Assembly (NCBI RefSeq): GCF_002007205.1 | Contig: NZ_LAZS01000007.1 | Coordinates: 21,024 to 85,023 of the forward strand | Length of the DNA: 64,000 nucleotides | Source of the DNA: Ensifer adhaerens | Lineage (GTDB): Bacteria; Pseudomonadota; Alphaproteobacteria; Rhizobiales; Rhizobiaceae | Direction: 5' to 3' | Shown: positions 43,166 to 53,199 of the stretch, one piece after another | Layout of the letters: every line of letters begins with the position of its first letter | How positions within the stretch are numbered: the stretch's first letter is position 1 | Position numbers and translations under genes: made by a program | Notes under the pieces: generated by a model | Told to the model about the DNA's origin: nothing | The model's database searches: none | The model's input: only the letters and a program-made list of their open reading frames with translations

Positions 43166-43235
43166 GGGCTCTCTCCTCCGCCACCAAATTGGATATTTAA
43201 TCTGGTTAGGTAAAATGATATTTCATGGCATTTCA

Positions 43236-43251
43236 TTAACTTGAGGGTTAT
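43236..43251 (-). promoter_or_regulatory. PcaQ operator
   Basis: On the minus strand the sequence reads ATAACCCTCAAGTTAA, matching the PcaQ site known from Sinorhizobium meliloti (ATAACC-N4-GGTTAA) at 11 of 12 fixed bases. It lies 71 bases upstream of pcaD and touches the first possible pcaQ starts, so it could serve both activation of pcaD and autoregulation. Confidence 0.8.
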
Positions 43252-43258
43252 GAATTCC

Positions 43259-44185
43259 ATGATCGACGCCCGGGTCAAGTTTCGCCATCTGCAGACATTT
43301 GTCGAGGTCTCCCGGCAGAAGAGCGTGATGAAGGCAGCCGAGCTGCTGCATGTCAGCCAGCCGGCCGTGACCAAGACGATCCGCGAACTCGAAGAGGTGC
43401 TGGGCGTCGCGGTTTTCGAGCGCGACGGGCGCGGCATCAAGATAACACGCTACGGCGAAGTGTTCCTGCGCCACGCCGGCGCGGCGCTGACGGCGCTGCG
43501 GCAGGGGCTCGATTCCGTCTCGCAGGAACGGGCCGGCGACGGCGTGCCGGTCAGGGTCGGAGCGCTGCCGACCGTTTCGACGCGGATCATGCCGCACGCG
43601 ATGACGCTGTTTCTCAAGGAGGAGACCGGTGCGCGCATCAAGATCGTCACCGGCGAGAACGCCGTGTTGCTCGAACAGTTGCGCGTCGGCGATCTCGATC
43701 TCGTCGTCGGGCGGCTTGCGGCACCGGAAAAGATGACCGGCTTTTCCTTCGAGCATCTCTACTCCGAACAGGTGGTCTTTGCCGTCAGGGCCGGGCATCC
43801 GTTGCTTGCGGGCGCGCATTCCACATTTGCGCGGCTCGCGGATTTCCCGGTGCTGATGCCGACGCGCGCCTCGATCATCCGCCCCTTCGTCGAGCGCTTC
43901 CTGATCACCAACGGCATCGCCAGCCTGCCGAACCAGATCGAGACCGTGTCCGACGCCTTCGGCCGCGCCTTCGTGCGGGCGAGCGATGCGATCTGGATCA
44001 TCTCCGCCGGCGTCGTCGCCGCCGATGTCGATGACGGCACGATCGCGATCCTGCCGATCGACACCAGCGAGACGAAAGGGCCGGTTGGCCTGACCATGCG
44101 CGCCGACGCGGTGCCGCCGCTCGCCCTTTCTCTGCTGATGCAGACTATCCGAGAGGCGGCGACAGCGGTTGCGGCCAAACTCTAG
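43259..44185 (+). CDS. pcaQ: LysR-type activator of the pca operon
   Basis: 308 residues: helix-turn-helix at about 15-70 (FRHLQTFVEVSRQKSVMKAA, ELLHVSQPAVTKTIRELEEV) and the effector domain at about 90-300 (LEQLRVGDLDLVVGRL, TRASIIRPFVERFLITNG). Divergent from pcaD. In S. meliloti and Agrobacterium PcaQ activates pcaDCHGB with a pathway lactone as co-inducer. The start at 43259 is chosen because the operator covers 43236-43251 and the ATG at 43250; the protein could begin there with three more residues. Confidence 0.93.
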   Translation: MIDARVKFRHLQTFVEVSRQKSVMKAAELLHVSQPAVTKTIRELEEVLGVAVFERDGRGIKITRYGEVFLRHAGAALTALRQGLDSVSQERAGDGVPVRVGALPTVSTRIMPHAMTLFLKEETGARIKIVTGENAVLLEQLRVGDLDLVVGRLAAPEKMTGFSFEHLYSEQVVFAVRAGHPLLAGAHSTFARLADFPVLMPTRASIIRPFVERFLITNGIASLPNQIETVSDAFGRAFVRASDAIWIISAGVVAADVDDGTIAILPIDTSETKGPVGLTMRADAVPPLALSLLMQTIREAATAVAAKL

Positions 44186-44242
44186 GGGTCGGGTCGGTCG
44201 GATACTGCCCCACCACGACGGCGACAGGCCGCACGCTTGCAG

Positions 44243-45928
44243 CTATCTCGCACCGGCAACCGCTCCAACATTCAGTATTCGGCTGCTGCTCAAGAGGCCT
44301 GCCGCCTGCACCAGCGGATAGCCGGCGGCTGCGATATCGGAATTGATCCGGTGGAGGTCGCGCACGAGATCGATGAAGAGCGCATTGTCTCTTGCGCCGG
44401 CTGCCGTCTCCGCATGCTCGCCGCCAAGATGCCGACGGACGATCTCATCTTCGAGTTCACGGAAGCGGTCCTTTTGTGCCGCCAGCCGCGATGCGGCCGT
44501 AACGTCCCTGGACGACAGAGCCGCAGGCAGCAATCTCAACGATGCCACGATCACCTCTGAGAGCGAGTCGATCGCCGCACGCTGGCTGGCGGAGAACTGG
44601 ATGTTCTGTTTTATCTTTGCTCGAATGCGATCGGCGAGACTGAGCTTGATGACATCGCCTGCGTGTTCGAGATTGCTCGCAAACAGCATGATTTCATGGG
44701 CCCTGCTGGTCTCGCCGGCCGGCAATCCATCCTGCGTCAACTGTCCGAGATAGGCGTGAACAGAGGCCATGTAGTTGCCGAGCCGTGCATCGACCGAAAG
44801 CAGTTCCTTCAGGTTTTCGAGCCTGCCGGCCTGCAACGACGCCAGCGCCATCCGGAACATGCGCTCCAGCAATTCGCTCATGCGGATCGTTTCGGTCGTT
44901 GCATTGCTGAGCGCGATTGCCGGCGTCTCCAGCGACATGCTGTCGAGATAGCGCGGGGACGTCAAGGGATCGGCGACGATCGGCGCTGGCGGCACCAGCC
45001 GCTCCACAAGGCTGACGACGAACGACGACAGCGGCAGGAACACGACCGCCGCGGCCAGGTTGAAGGTGACGTGAAGACCGACGGCGACATGCAGCGGATC
45101 GGTAGGCAGACGGCCGGCAACGTCCACGATCTGCCGCGCGAAGGGCAGCAGCGATACGGCCAGAACGCCACGGCAGAAGAGATTGGCGATCGGCAGCTTG
45201 CGGGCGGATGGCGGCTGGTCGAGCGTGGCGCTGACCGCCGGAAGGCCGCCGCCGAAATTGATCCCAAGGATGAGCGGGACGGCGCCGGCGACTTCGAGGC
45301 TGCCGTTCATCAGCAGCGAGGCGACGAGCAGGATGACGGCGAGCGTCGAGTGGAACAGCCATGCAAGCATTGCACCGACGAGGAAGCCAAGCACGGGCTC
45401 CGTCGCGACCGCCTGCAGGACATCGTGGAAAAGCGTGGCTTCGCGCAGTGGCGCGGTCGCCGACACGATCACCTTCAAGGCCATCAGCATCAGCCCGAGG
45501 CCCATCAGGATGCGGCCGGCGTTACGCGGTCGGAATTCGCCGGACACGCTGAATGCGATGTATCCGGTCAGGAGAAACAGCGGAGCGAGCACGCCGGCAA
45601 GCGACGAGCCGGAGGCAAAGAGGCCGGAGACAAGCGCCGAGCCGATATCCGCCCCGAGCAGGACCGCGAGCCCGGTCTGGGCCGAAATCGCGCCGGCGCC
45701 CGCAAGTCCCGCGACGATCAGCGCCATGGCCGTGGCGCTGCCGAGCACGGCGGTCGCAAGAACCCCGCCGCCGAAGGCAGTAAGCCGGTTCGACAGGCGT
45801 TCTTCGACAAAGCGCTGCAGCCGGTCGCCCCAGCCGCGCATGACGCCAGTGCGCACCATGCGCACGCCCCACAGAAGCAGCGCCACCCCGCCAAGAAGTT
45901 CCAGGATAACCAATGTTCCGGAGTTCAT
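44243..45928 (-). CDS. Na/Pi-cotransporter family protein with PhoU-like tail
   Basis: 561 residues: two repeats of the Na/Pi cotransporter domain across about 1-310 (eight or more helices, repeats starting FGGGVLATAVLGSATAMALI and MLAWLFHSTLAVILLVASL), then a helical PhoU-like region at about 340-555 (SELLERMFRMALASLQAGRL, SNLEHAGDVIKLSLADRI). Homologues such as E. coli YjbB export phosphate. The canonical QSSS motif is GSAT in the first repeat and HSTL in the second, so the ion or anion may differ. It is 21 bases after the phosphatase gene, in the same row. Confidence 0.85.
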   Translation of the reverse strand: MNSGTLVILELLGGVALLLWGVRMVRTGVMRGWGDRLQRFVEERLSNRLTAFGGGVLATAVLGSATAMALIVAGLAGAGAISAQTGLAVLLGADIGSALVSGLFASGSSLAGVLAPLFLLTGYIAFSVSGEFRPRNAGRILMGLGLMLMALKVIVSATAPLREATLFHDVLQAVATEPVLGFLVGAMLAWLFHSTLAVILLVASLLMNGSLEVAGAVPLILGINFGGGLPAVSATLDQPPSARKLPIANLFCRGVLAVSLLPFARQIVDVAGRLPTDPLHVAVGLHVTFNLAAAVVFLPLSSFVVSLVERLVPPAPIVADPLTSPRYLDSMSLETPAIALSNATTETIRMSELLERMFRMALASLQAGRLENLKELLSVDARLGNYMASVHAYLGQLTQDGLPAGETSRAHEIMLFASNLEHAGDVIKLSLADRIRAKIKQNIQFSASQRAAIDSLSEVIVASLRLLPAALSSRDVTAASRLAAQKDRFRELEDEIVRRHLGGEHAETAAGARDNALFIDLVRDLHRINSDIAAAGYPLVQAAGLLSSSRILNVGAVAGAR

Positions 45929-45949
45929 CTCATGCCCTCGCCGTAGGCG

Positions 45950-46551
45950 TCAGTCGGCGACGAAATCGTCGGGTGCAACGGATCCGATGTTGTAGCCTTC
46001 CAGCTGCGCCGCCATGCTGCCGCGCCGCGGGAAATGCAGGATGGTCGCCGTCCCCGGCGTGACGGGGACGACGCGCGACGGGGGAAGATCGAGGAACTCG
46101 TGGCAGGCGGCACGAACGACGCCGCCGTGAGCGACGACGAGCAGGTCCCCTTCGGTGCGGGACATCCAGTCGTGCACGCCCTCGGCCACGCGGCCGCGAA
46201 AGGCGCCCCAGGTTTCGCCATTGGCCGGCGTGAACGTGCCGGCGCGCCAGGCGGCGTATTCCTCCGGGCGCTCGGCAATCAGGTCCGGCTTGCGCCGTCC
46301 CGTCCATTCGCCCATGTCCAGCTCGCGGAAGCGCTCGTCGGTCGGCGCGTCCGGGTGACCGATGAGCGCGACCGTCTGCCGCGTGCGGCCGAGATCGGAA
46401 GCGATAATGCGAACCGGCTTCAACGCCTTGGCATAGGGACGAAACCGCCGGACCTGCGCGACCCCGCGCTCGGACAGGAGCGAGTTGTCCTGTCCCTGGA
46501 GGCGTTGTTCGGCGTTCCACTGGGTCTCGCCGTGGCGCATGAGGATGAGCC

Positions 46552-46555
<4 letters not shown>
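45950..46555 (-). CDS. Histidine phosphatase family protein
   Basis: 201 residues, cytoplasmic. The catalytic motif LMRHGETQWN is at residues 5-14, with the second arginine in IIASDLGRTRQTV, a central FRELDMGEWTGRR and the second His in LLVVAHGGVVRAACHEFLDL. Family knowledge: either phosphoglycerate mutases or broad phosphatases; the short length and lack of mutase features favour a phosphatase. The start overlaps the transporter ATPase stop (ATGA), so it is co-translated with an importer, suggesting it acts on the imported compound. Confidence 0.88.
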
Positions 46556-47648
<1,093 letters not shown>

Positions 47649-47652
<4 letters not shown>

Positions 47653-49394
47653 TGTGCTTTCCATTTCTGGACACGGTTCTGCAGGCTGTGGGCCACGAAG
47701 GAGGCAGCCAGGCAGACGACGAGGATGACGAGGGTGATGGCATTGGCGAACTGCATGAAGCCTTCGGCGGCGTAGCGGTAGGCGACCATGCTCAAGACCG
47801 GCGACGTGGCGGTAAACAAAAGCACCACCAGCGAGAGATCTCGAACCATCTTGACGAAGACGAGGATCGCACCGGCAAAGAGACCCCGGATCGCCAGCGG
47901 AAAGATGATCGCGAACAGGCGACGGGTCAGTCCCGCACCCGTCAGCCGGGCACTTTCCTCGATGTCGGCGGAGATCTGGCCGAGCACCGAGCGCCCCGAC
48001 TGCACGGCAAAGGGCAGATTGTGCGCGGATGCCGCAATCACCAGCAGGGCGAAGGTGCCATAGAGCGAGGGCAGCGGCCCGATCGGTGCGCCGAAGAGCG
48101 CGATATAGGCCGCGGCAAAGGCGATGCTCGGCACCAGAAGCGGCAGGAAGGCGAGCTGGCTGAGCAGCGTCGCGAGCAGGCTGCCGCGGCGCTGGACGAT
48201 GGTATAGGCCAGCCCAAGACCGAGCAGCATCGTGGTGAAGGCGACGACCAGCCCGAGACGGATCGTGTTCCAGATCGCGTCGATCAGCACCGGATTGCGG
48301 AAGATACCCGCCTGCCCCTGCGCCATCTCGCCGCCACCTTCGCCGATCCAGAAGTGCAGCGTCCAGTTGGAAAACAGCGCGCCGCTCTGCGGTGCCAGGC
48401 TCGACGCGGCCAGCACGAGGACCGGCAGCACCGTAGTCAGAAACCCGATGACGACGGCGACGGCAAAGAGCGGCCAGCGCCAGGCGCCAAGCGGGAAGCG
48501 TTTGGTCCGCCCGCCTTTGCCGGTCACCGTGATGAAGGCCTTGCGACCGGAAACGATACGATCGGAGAGCCACAGGAACAGTGCCGACACTGCAATGAGC
48601 AGCAGCGCAAGGACGAAGCCGCGTTCGTTCTGCCCGGTCTCGATCATGCCGAAGAGACGGGTAGAAAGCGTCTGCATGCGCACCGGCAGGCCGAGCAAAG
48701 CGGGCGCCGCGAAATTGGCGACGGCGCCGGCAAAGGTCAACGATGCGGCCGCGATCAGCGCCGGCGTGACCACCGGCAGGATGATGCCGAAGAAGATGCG
48801 CGGGCGCTTGGCGCCGGCCATCTGGCCTGCCTCGACGAGATCGGCGCCGACCGAACTCAAGGCCGCGGCGATGATCGTATAGGCGAGCGAATAATAGTGC
48901 GCGATCAGCACGATCGCCGTCGGGATGAGCCCCCAGGCGAGCCAGTCGGGAATGGCAAGGCCGCTGGTCTCGAAGAAGCCGGCCGAACCGCCGAGACGGG
49001 AGTTGCGAAACAGCGTGCCCCAGGCAAGGGCTGCTGCAAAGCTCGGGATCATGTAGGGCAGCGACGCCATCAGGCCGAGGAAGCGGCGTCCGGGCACGTC
49101 GGTCAACACCACCAGCCAGGCAAGAAAGCCGCCGATGAGCAGGCAGCCGCCGCCGACGCTGAAGCCGAGGATCATGGTGTTGAGGAGCGGCCGCCACCAG
49201 AGATTGGCCGAGAGTGGGCTGGCGAGCACGGCCTTCCACGCCGCAATGCCCTCGGGCGTCAGCGTCGTGAAGAGGATGCGCAAGAGCGGAGCGACGACCA
49301 GGATCGCGACGATGGCGACGAGAATTGCCGGCAAGAGAAAGCCCGATCGGAGCAGCCGGCTGCCCGATGGTGCGGATATCGATAGGGATGTCAT
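47649..49394 (-). CDS. ABC transporter permease, two fused membrane domains
   Basis: 581 residues with about 12 helices in two halves, each with a binding-protein-dependent transport domain: first EAA loop near residue 190 (LVEAGQMAGAKRPRIFFGII), second near 480 (ADIEESARLTGAGLTRRLFA). This duplicated layout is that of FbpB/AfuB permeases. Cargo is not shown by the permease itself. It lies 61 bases after the binding-protein gene. Confidence 0.92.
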
Positions 49395-49455
49395 GTCAGA
49401 GCCTCGGCGTCTGTCGGCACGCGTTTTGGAAAAGCGTGCCGACAGACGGTTTCCG

Positions 49456-50577
49456 TTACTGGAGCGTGATGATCAGGTCGGCGATGCGCCCGCGCGCGGC
49501 GGCCGTCTTTGCCGGATCGATCGTCCAGGCCTTTAAGTCATCGAGCTTCACCGAGTCCGGATGGTGGGCAATGGTTTTGCGGGTCGCGTAGTCGCCGGGG
49601 ACGTTGAAGGGCTCGAAGCCCGCCCCGCCGGTTGGCGTATCGTCGCCGAACATGAAGTCGATCAGCAACCGCGCGGCCGCCGGATGCGGCGCCTTGTCGG
49701 CGACCGTCAGCACCGCCGGGAAGAGGATACCGTTGGCCGGCTCGACATTGTTGGCGATCTGCAGCGCCCAGCCCTCCTTCTCGTTGTCGCGACGGTCGGA
49801 ATAGGTGCCGAAGCCGACCGGCGGGTTCTTGGCGTTGACGTCGCCGACCGACTTGTTGAGCACGTCGCTGTTCGGAACCAGGATCAGGTCGTTGGCGAAG
49901 AGGTCCTTGATGAACTGCTCGCCGGCGCCCTGAAGATCCCCTTCCACTTCGATATCCTTGCCGAACTGCGCCTTGTAGGCGGCGGCCATTTCGTCCGGAT
50001 GCAGCGCGATCTCGGTCAGGAGATCGAGCAGTTCGCCACGCTGGCTCGGGTCGACCATCAGCACCCGCCCCTGCCATTCCGGTTGGGTGAGCTGCCAGAG
50101 ATTGCTGACGGGCGAACCATCAGGAAAAGCCTTCTCGTTGTACATCAGCACCTTCGTCGAGAGGCGCTGGGTCAGGAGCGGCGCCTTGTAGCGGTCCTCC
50201 AGTTCGTTCGCGACCCGCGGCGGCACGTAGTTCACGATCCGCTTCCCCTCCAGAAGCTTGGTGAACACGACAGGCGTATCGGCGATATAGAGCACGTCGA
50301 CAGCATGCACGCCGGCCTGTTGCTCCGCTTCGACACGCGCGATCTGCTTGGTCGAACTCATGTCGAGACCCATGAGGTCGATGCCCGGATAGGCTTCCTC
50401 GAAGGCCTTTTCGATCTTGGCGATGCGGCTCGAAAGCGAGAAGACTGTAACGCTTCCCTCCTTCTGTGCGAGCGGCAGCAGTTGCTGCGGCGTCAGCCCG
50501 TCGAGATCGGACGCCATCGTCAAGGATGGCAGTGCAAAGCATGCGGCAAGTGCGGCACTGGTCAGTTTTTTCAGCAT
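49456..50577 (-). CDS. Periplasmic binding protein of an AfuA/FbpA-like ABC transporter
   Basis: 373 residues with signal peptide (MLKKLTSAALAACFALPSLT, cleavage after MAS). Family parts: KEGSVTVFSLSSRIAKIEKA, GVHAVDVLYIADTPVVF, and LLIDFMFGDDTPTGGAGFEP. Ferric-binding members carry adjacent tyrosines for iron; the segment here (FGTYSDRRDNEKEGW) has a single Tyr, so iron is not favoured. Relatives bind hexose phosphates (AfuA) or aminoethylphosphonate. The RpiR regulator, phosphatase and Na/Pi-type protein in the same row support a phosphorylated cargo; that is inference. Confidence 0.88.
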   Translation of the reverse strand: MLKKLTSAALAACFALPSLTMASDLDGLTPQQLLPLAQKEGSVTVFSLSSRIAKIEKAFEEAYPGIDLMGLDMSSTKQIARVEAEQQAGVHAVDVLYIADTPVVFTKLLEGKRIVNYVPPRVANELEDRYKAPLLTQRLSTKVLMYNEKAFPDGSPVSNLWQLTQPEWQGRVLMVDPSQRGELLDLLTEIALHPDEMAAAYKAQFGKDIEVEGDLQGAGEQFIKDLFANDLILVPNSDVLNKSVGDVNAKNPPVGFGTYSDRRDNEKEGWALQIANNVEPANGILFPAVLTVADKAPHPAAARLLIDFMFGDDTPTGGAGFEPFNVPGDYATRKTIAHHPDSVKLDDLKAWTIDPAKTAAARGRIADLIITLQ

Positions 50578-50605
50578 TTCGTTCTCCTCCCTTTATAGTT
50601 CCCCG

Positions 50606-50708
50606 CTAGAGCATCCTGCCTTCAAGTGGGATCACTTGCGGGCGGAAAGATGCTCTAGAATCAAAGTATTAGAGCGTCCTTTGTGCGTATGAACGCACGG
50701 CGCTCTAG
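50606..50708. repeat. RIME-like double palindrome overlapping the end of the RpiR gene
   Basis: About 103 bp with two nested hairpins. First: CTAGAGCATC (50606-50615) with GATGCTCTAG (50649-50658), and inside it CAAGTG/CACTTG. Second: TAGAGCG (50670-50676) with CGCTCTA (50701-50707), and inside it GTGCGT/ACGCAC. This wording (AGAGCGTCCTTTGTGCGT) is that of a common rhizobial repeat as I recall it. The last bases supply the TAG stop codon of the RpiR gene. Confidence 0.82.
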
Positions 50709-51541
50709 TCGAAGTCGTTGAACAACTCCGACAGCTTCTCCAGCCTGCCGATCACCTGCCCCTGGTGGCGGCCGGCGATCGTCAGAACGATGGCATTGAC
50801 GATCGCAAACGGGATCGTCGGTGTCTGGAATTCACTCCCCGAGCGTCCCCTGGGCGCCGCGAGCATCAGATCGGCGGCGGGCTCCATCAGCGGCCCGACC
50901 AGATCGGAAACAAGGATCGCCTGCGCCCCGACCCGTGTCGCGTGGCGCATCAGCGGGCCGTAGCTTTGCGGCTGCTTGCGAAAGGCGAGCGCCACGACGA
51001 GGTCGTCTGCCTCCATGCTGACCAGGCGCTCAGCTATGTCCCGGCCGCGCCCGGTCAGTTGGATCGTGGTCATGCCGAAGCGGTCGAGGCGGCGCTGCAG
51101 GAAGCCCGCCACGGATTGCGCATGGCCCTGCCCGAAGATGAAGACGCGGCGTGCCGAAAAGATCATGTCCGCAGCCCGGTCGATATCCGCCTGATCGACC
51201 GAGCGGGCGAGCGTTTCGAGCGCGCTGATCTCGGCGGCGATCAGGTCGGTCAGGTAGTCGCCATGCTCGACCTTCGAGACGGAGCGGCGCATGCGGTTGG
51301 CGGCATCCTGATCGTCGAGCACCTCGCGCTGCAACTGCGCGCGAAGGTCCGGAAAGCCCTTGTAGCCCAACTTCTGCGCAAGCCGCGTGGCTGTGGCCTC
51401 GTGGACGGAAGCGCGCTGCGAAAGCTGCGGACCCGACAGGAACGCCGCTTCCGCCCGGTTCTCCAGCATGGTCGTGATCAGCTTCTGGTCAGCATCGGTA
51501 AGCCGCCTGGAATGCGTCTTAATGCGATCGAGTATCGTCAT
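50705..51541 (-). CDS. RpiR/MurR-family transcriptional regulator
   Basis: 278 residues: helix-turn-helix at about 1-75 (MTILDRIKTHSRRLTDADQK, LSQRASVHEATATRLAQKLG) and a SIS sugar-phosphate-binding domain at about 125-255 (VFIFGQGHAQSVAGFLQRRL, DLVVALAFRKQPQSYGPLMR). Regulators of this family sense phosphorylated sugars. It stands first in the row of importer, phosphatase and Na/Pi-type genes. Its stop codon lies in a RIME-like repeat, so the natural C-terminus may have been changed by the insertion. Confidence 0.9.
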   Translation of the reverse strand: MTILDRIKTHSRRLTDADQKLITTMLENRAEAAFLSGPQLSQRASVHEATATRLAQKLGYKGFPDLRAQLQREVLDDQDAANRMRRSVSKVEHGDYLTDLIAAEISALETLARSVDQADIDRAADMIFSARRVFIFGQGHAQSVAGFLQRRLDRFGMTTIQLTGRGRDIAERLVSMEADDLVVALAFRKQPQSYGPLMRHATRVGAQAILVSDLVGPLMEPAADLMLAAPRGRSGSEFQTPTIPFAIVNAIVLTIAGRHQGQVIGRLEKLSELFNDFD

Positions 51542-51948
51542 GCCGTCCCCGCAAGTTCATTTGCAGGATCCATCGTTCCTGCAATCTTTCGTGCCGTCAA
51601 CGGCAGTGATGCAAGAATCTTTGCAAAGACCTGCAAGGGGGCCGACGACCCGCTTGCGGAGAGGTTTTCCGCCCGGTCGACCAGGGACTCCACACCCCGA
51701 AGAGCCTACCTTTGCGCGCCACGGGCGCGCACACCCACAACCTTTGCGCTCATGCGAAAGATTCTCTGCAAAGAGCCGCAAATCGAGGTCGTTGCCGCCA
51801 ACTCCGACCGAGCCGTGACGAGTGGCGTCCCTCCCGAAGGAATTCTCCTCGTGTTTCAGCGCCATCTCCATGCAATCCACGCACGGCCTCAACGAAAACT
51901 GTGCGTGGCGGTTGCATCGCATTCTTAAGCGAAACTCCGAGAGCGACC
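51542..51948. other. 407-bp divergent region with repeated TGCAAAGA elements
   Basis: Between the RpiR gene and the histidine kinase. No convincing protein frame. It holds two related 19-bp elements, TCTTTGCAAAGACCTGCAA (51618-51636) and TCTCTGCAAAGAGCCGCAA (51763-51781), 16 of 19 alike and 145 bases apart; the first contains the perfect palindrome TCTTTGCAAAGA. Further TTTGCA/TGCAA words occur near 51560-51580. These are candidate operator sites for the RpiR regulator or another factor. Confidence 0.5.
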
Positions 51949-53103
51949 ATGAGCGATCCTCAAACGACAGACCGTGCCTTTGGCCCAGCCTCAGGCAGCC
52001 AATCCAAAAATCGCGAATGGGCAAGCGGAGGCTTCAGCTGGCTTCTGACGAAGCACATGTTTCTGGCGGTGACGGCCACCATCGCGGTCCTGACGTTGGC
52101 GTCGTTCGTCTACATGTACATCTTCCATCTGATGCACCCTGACGCGGCGCTAGAGCCGATCACGCTGGCCGACTTCCTGGCGTTGGGTGCGGTGCTCACC
52201 GTCAGCCTCGTCATCGCAGCGATTATCGGCGGTCGTCTCAGCCAGCCGATCGTGAACGCGCTGGTGCTCATCCGCGATGCCGCAAAGGCGATCGCGATGG
52301 GAAACTTCTCCACCCGCGTGCCGGTACGATCCGGAAGATTGGGCGAGGTCGACGATGTGATCGACCATTTCAACCGGATGGCTGAACTGCTGGAGAACGC
52401 AGAGAACGAGTTGCGATACCAGAACAACGCCATCGCCCATGAACTGCGGACGCCTTTGACTGTGCTGCGCGGCCGCCTGCAGGGCATGCGCGACGGCCTC
52501 TTCAACCCGACCACGGAGCTTTACGATGGGTTGATCGGCCAGATCGACCATCTGACCGGCATCGTCGAGGATCTCCGCATCCTTGCGCTCTCGAATGTGG
52601 GGCGGCTGGAGCTCAGGCCGGAGCCGGGCGACATGGGCGATGAGGCGGAGACCGCCGTCGCGACGATGCTCGGTGAGTTCGACAAGGCCGGAATGCCGGT
52701 CTCCCTCAACCTCGACCGGGTGCCGATGACGCTTGATCGTGTGAAAGTGAGGCAGGCCCTGCTCGCGATCCTGCACAATGCGACCCGCTACGCCCCGGGG
52801 AGCCGGCTCTCCGTCGCGACGAAGATGAGAGGTTCCCAAGCGATCTTCCAATGCCAGGATTCCGGCCCAGGCATGTCCGACATCGACATCGAACATGCCT
52901 TCGACCGTTTCTGGCGCGCGGACGATTCGCGATCGCGGGCGAGCGGCGGAAGCGGCCTCGGGCTCTCGGTCGTCCGGGCCATCGCCGAGGCACATGGAGG
53001 CTCGACCAGCGCCAGGAGAAACGAGTTCGGTGGAATGACCTTCGAAATCTCGTTACCGACGGACTGCGGGAGCAGAGGCGCGCAAAGTGTTCTCTCTCCA
53101 TGA
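51949..53103 (+). CDS. Orphan sensor histidine kinase
   Basis: 384 residues: two membrane helices at about 38-62 and 72-97 with almost no periplasmic loop, HAMP at about 97-150 (SQPIVNALVLIRDAAKAIAM), dimerisation/phospho-acceptor box AIAHELRTPLTVLRGRLQGM at about 162-181, and an ATPase domain with N-box ILHNATRYAPG, G1 DSGPGMSD and G2 GGSGLGLSVV. With so small an external loop it probably senses from the membrane or cytoplasm. No response regulator gene is next to it; the following gene is an outer-membrane protein. ATG 51949 lacks a strong ribosome site. Confidence 0.87.
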   Translation: MSDPQTTDRAFGPASGSQSKNREWASGGFSWLLTKHMFLAVTATIAVLTLASFVYMYIFHLMHPDAALEPITLADFLALGAVLTVSLVIAAIIGGRLSQPIVNALVLIRDAAKAIAMGNFSTRVPVRSGRLGEVDDVIDHFNRMAELLENAENELRYQNNAIAHELRTPLTVLRGRLQGMRDGLFNPTTELYDGLIGQIDHLTGIVEDLRILALSNVGRLELRPEPGDMGDEAETAVATMLGEFDKAGMPVSLNLDRVPMTLDRVKVRQALLAILHNATRYAPGSRLSVATKMRGSQAIFQCQDSGPGMSDIDIEHAFDRFWRADDSRSRASGGSGLGLSVVRAIAEAHGGSTSARRNEFGGMTFEISLPTDCGSRGAQSVLSP

Positions 53104-53199
53104 AAACTGGATGAACTCTGCGCGGAACCTGCGAGCAGATGAGTCAAATCGATCTCATTGAACGGGCCGACCGGTCCGTGACAATAAAGGAAACGATCG

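Noticed and set aside
49456..50577. Reading the AfuA/FbpA-like binding protein as a ferric iron transporter
   Set aside because: The paired iron-binding tyrosines are not visible, and the neighbours (RpiR, phosphatase, Na/Pi-type protein) point to a phosphorylated cargo.
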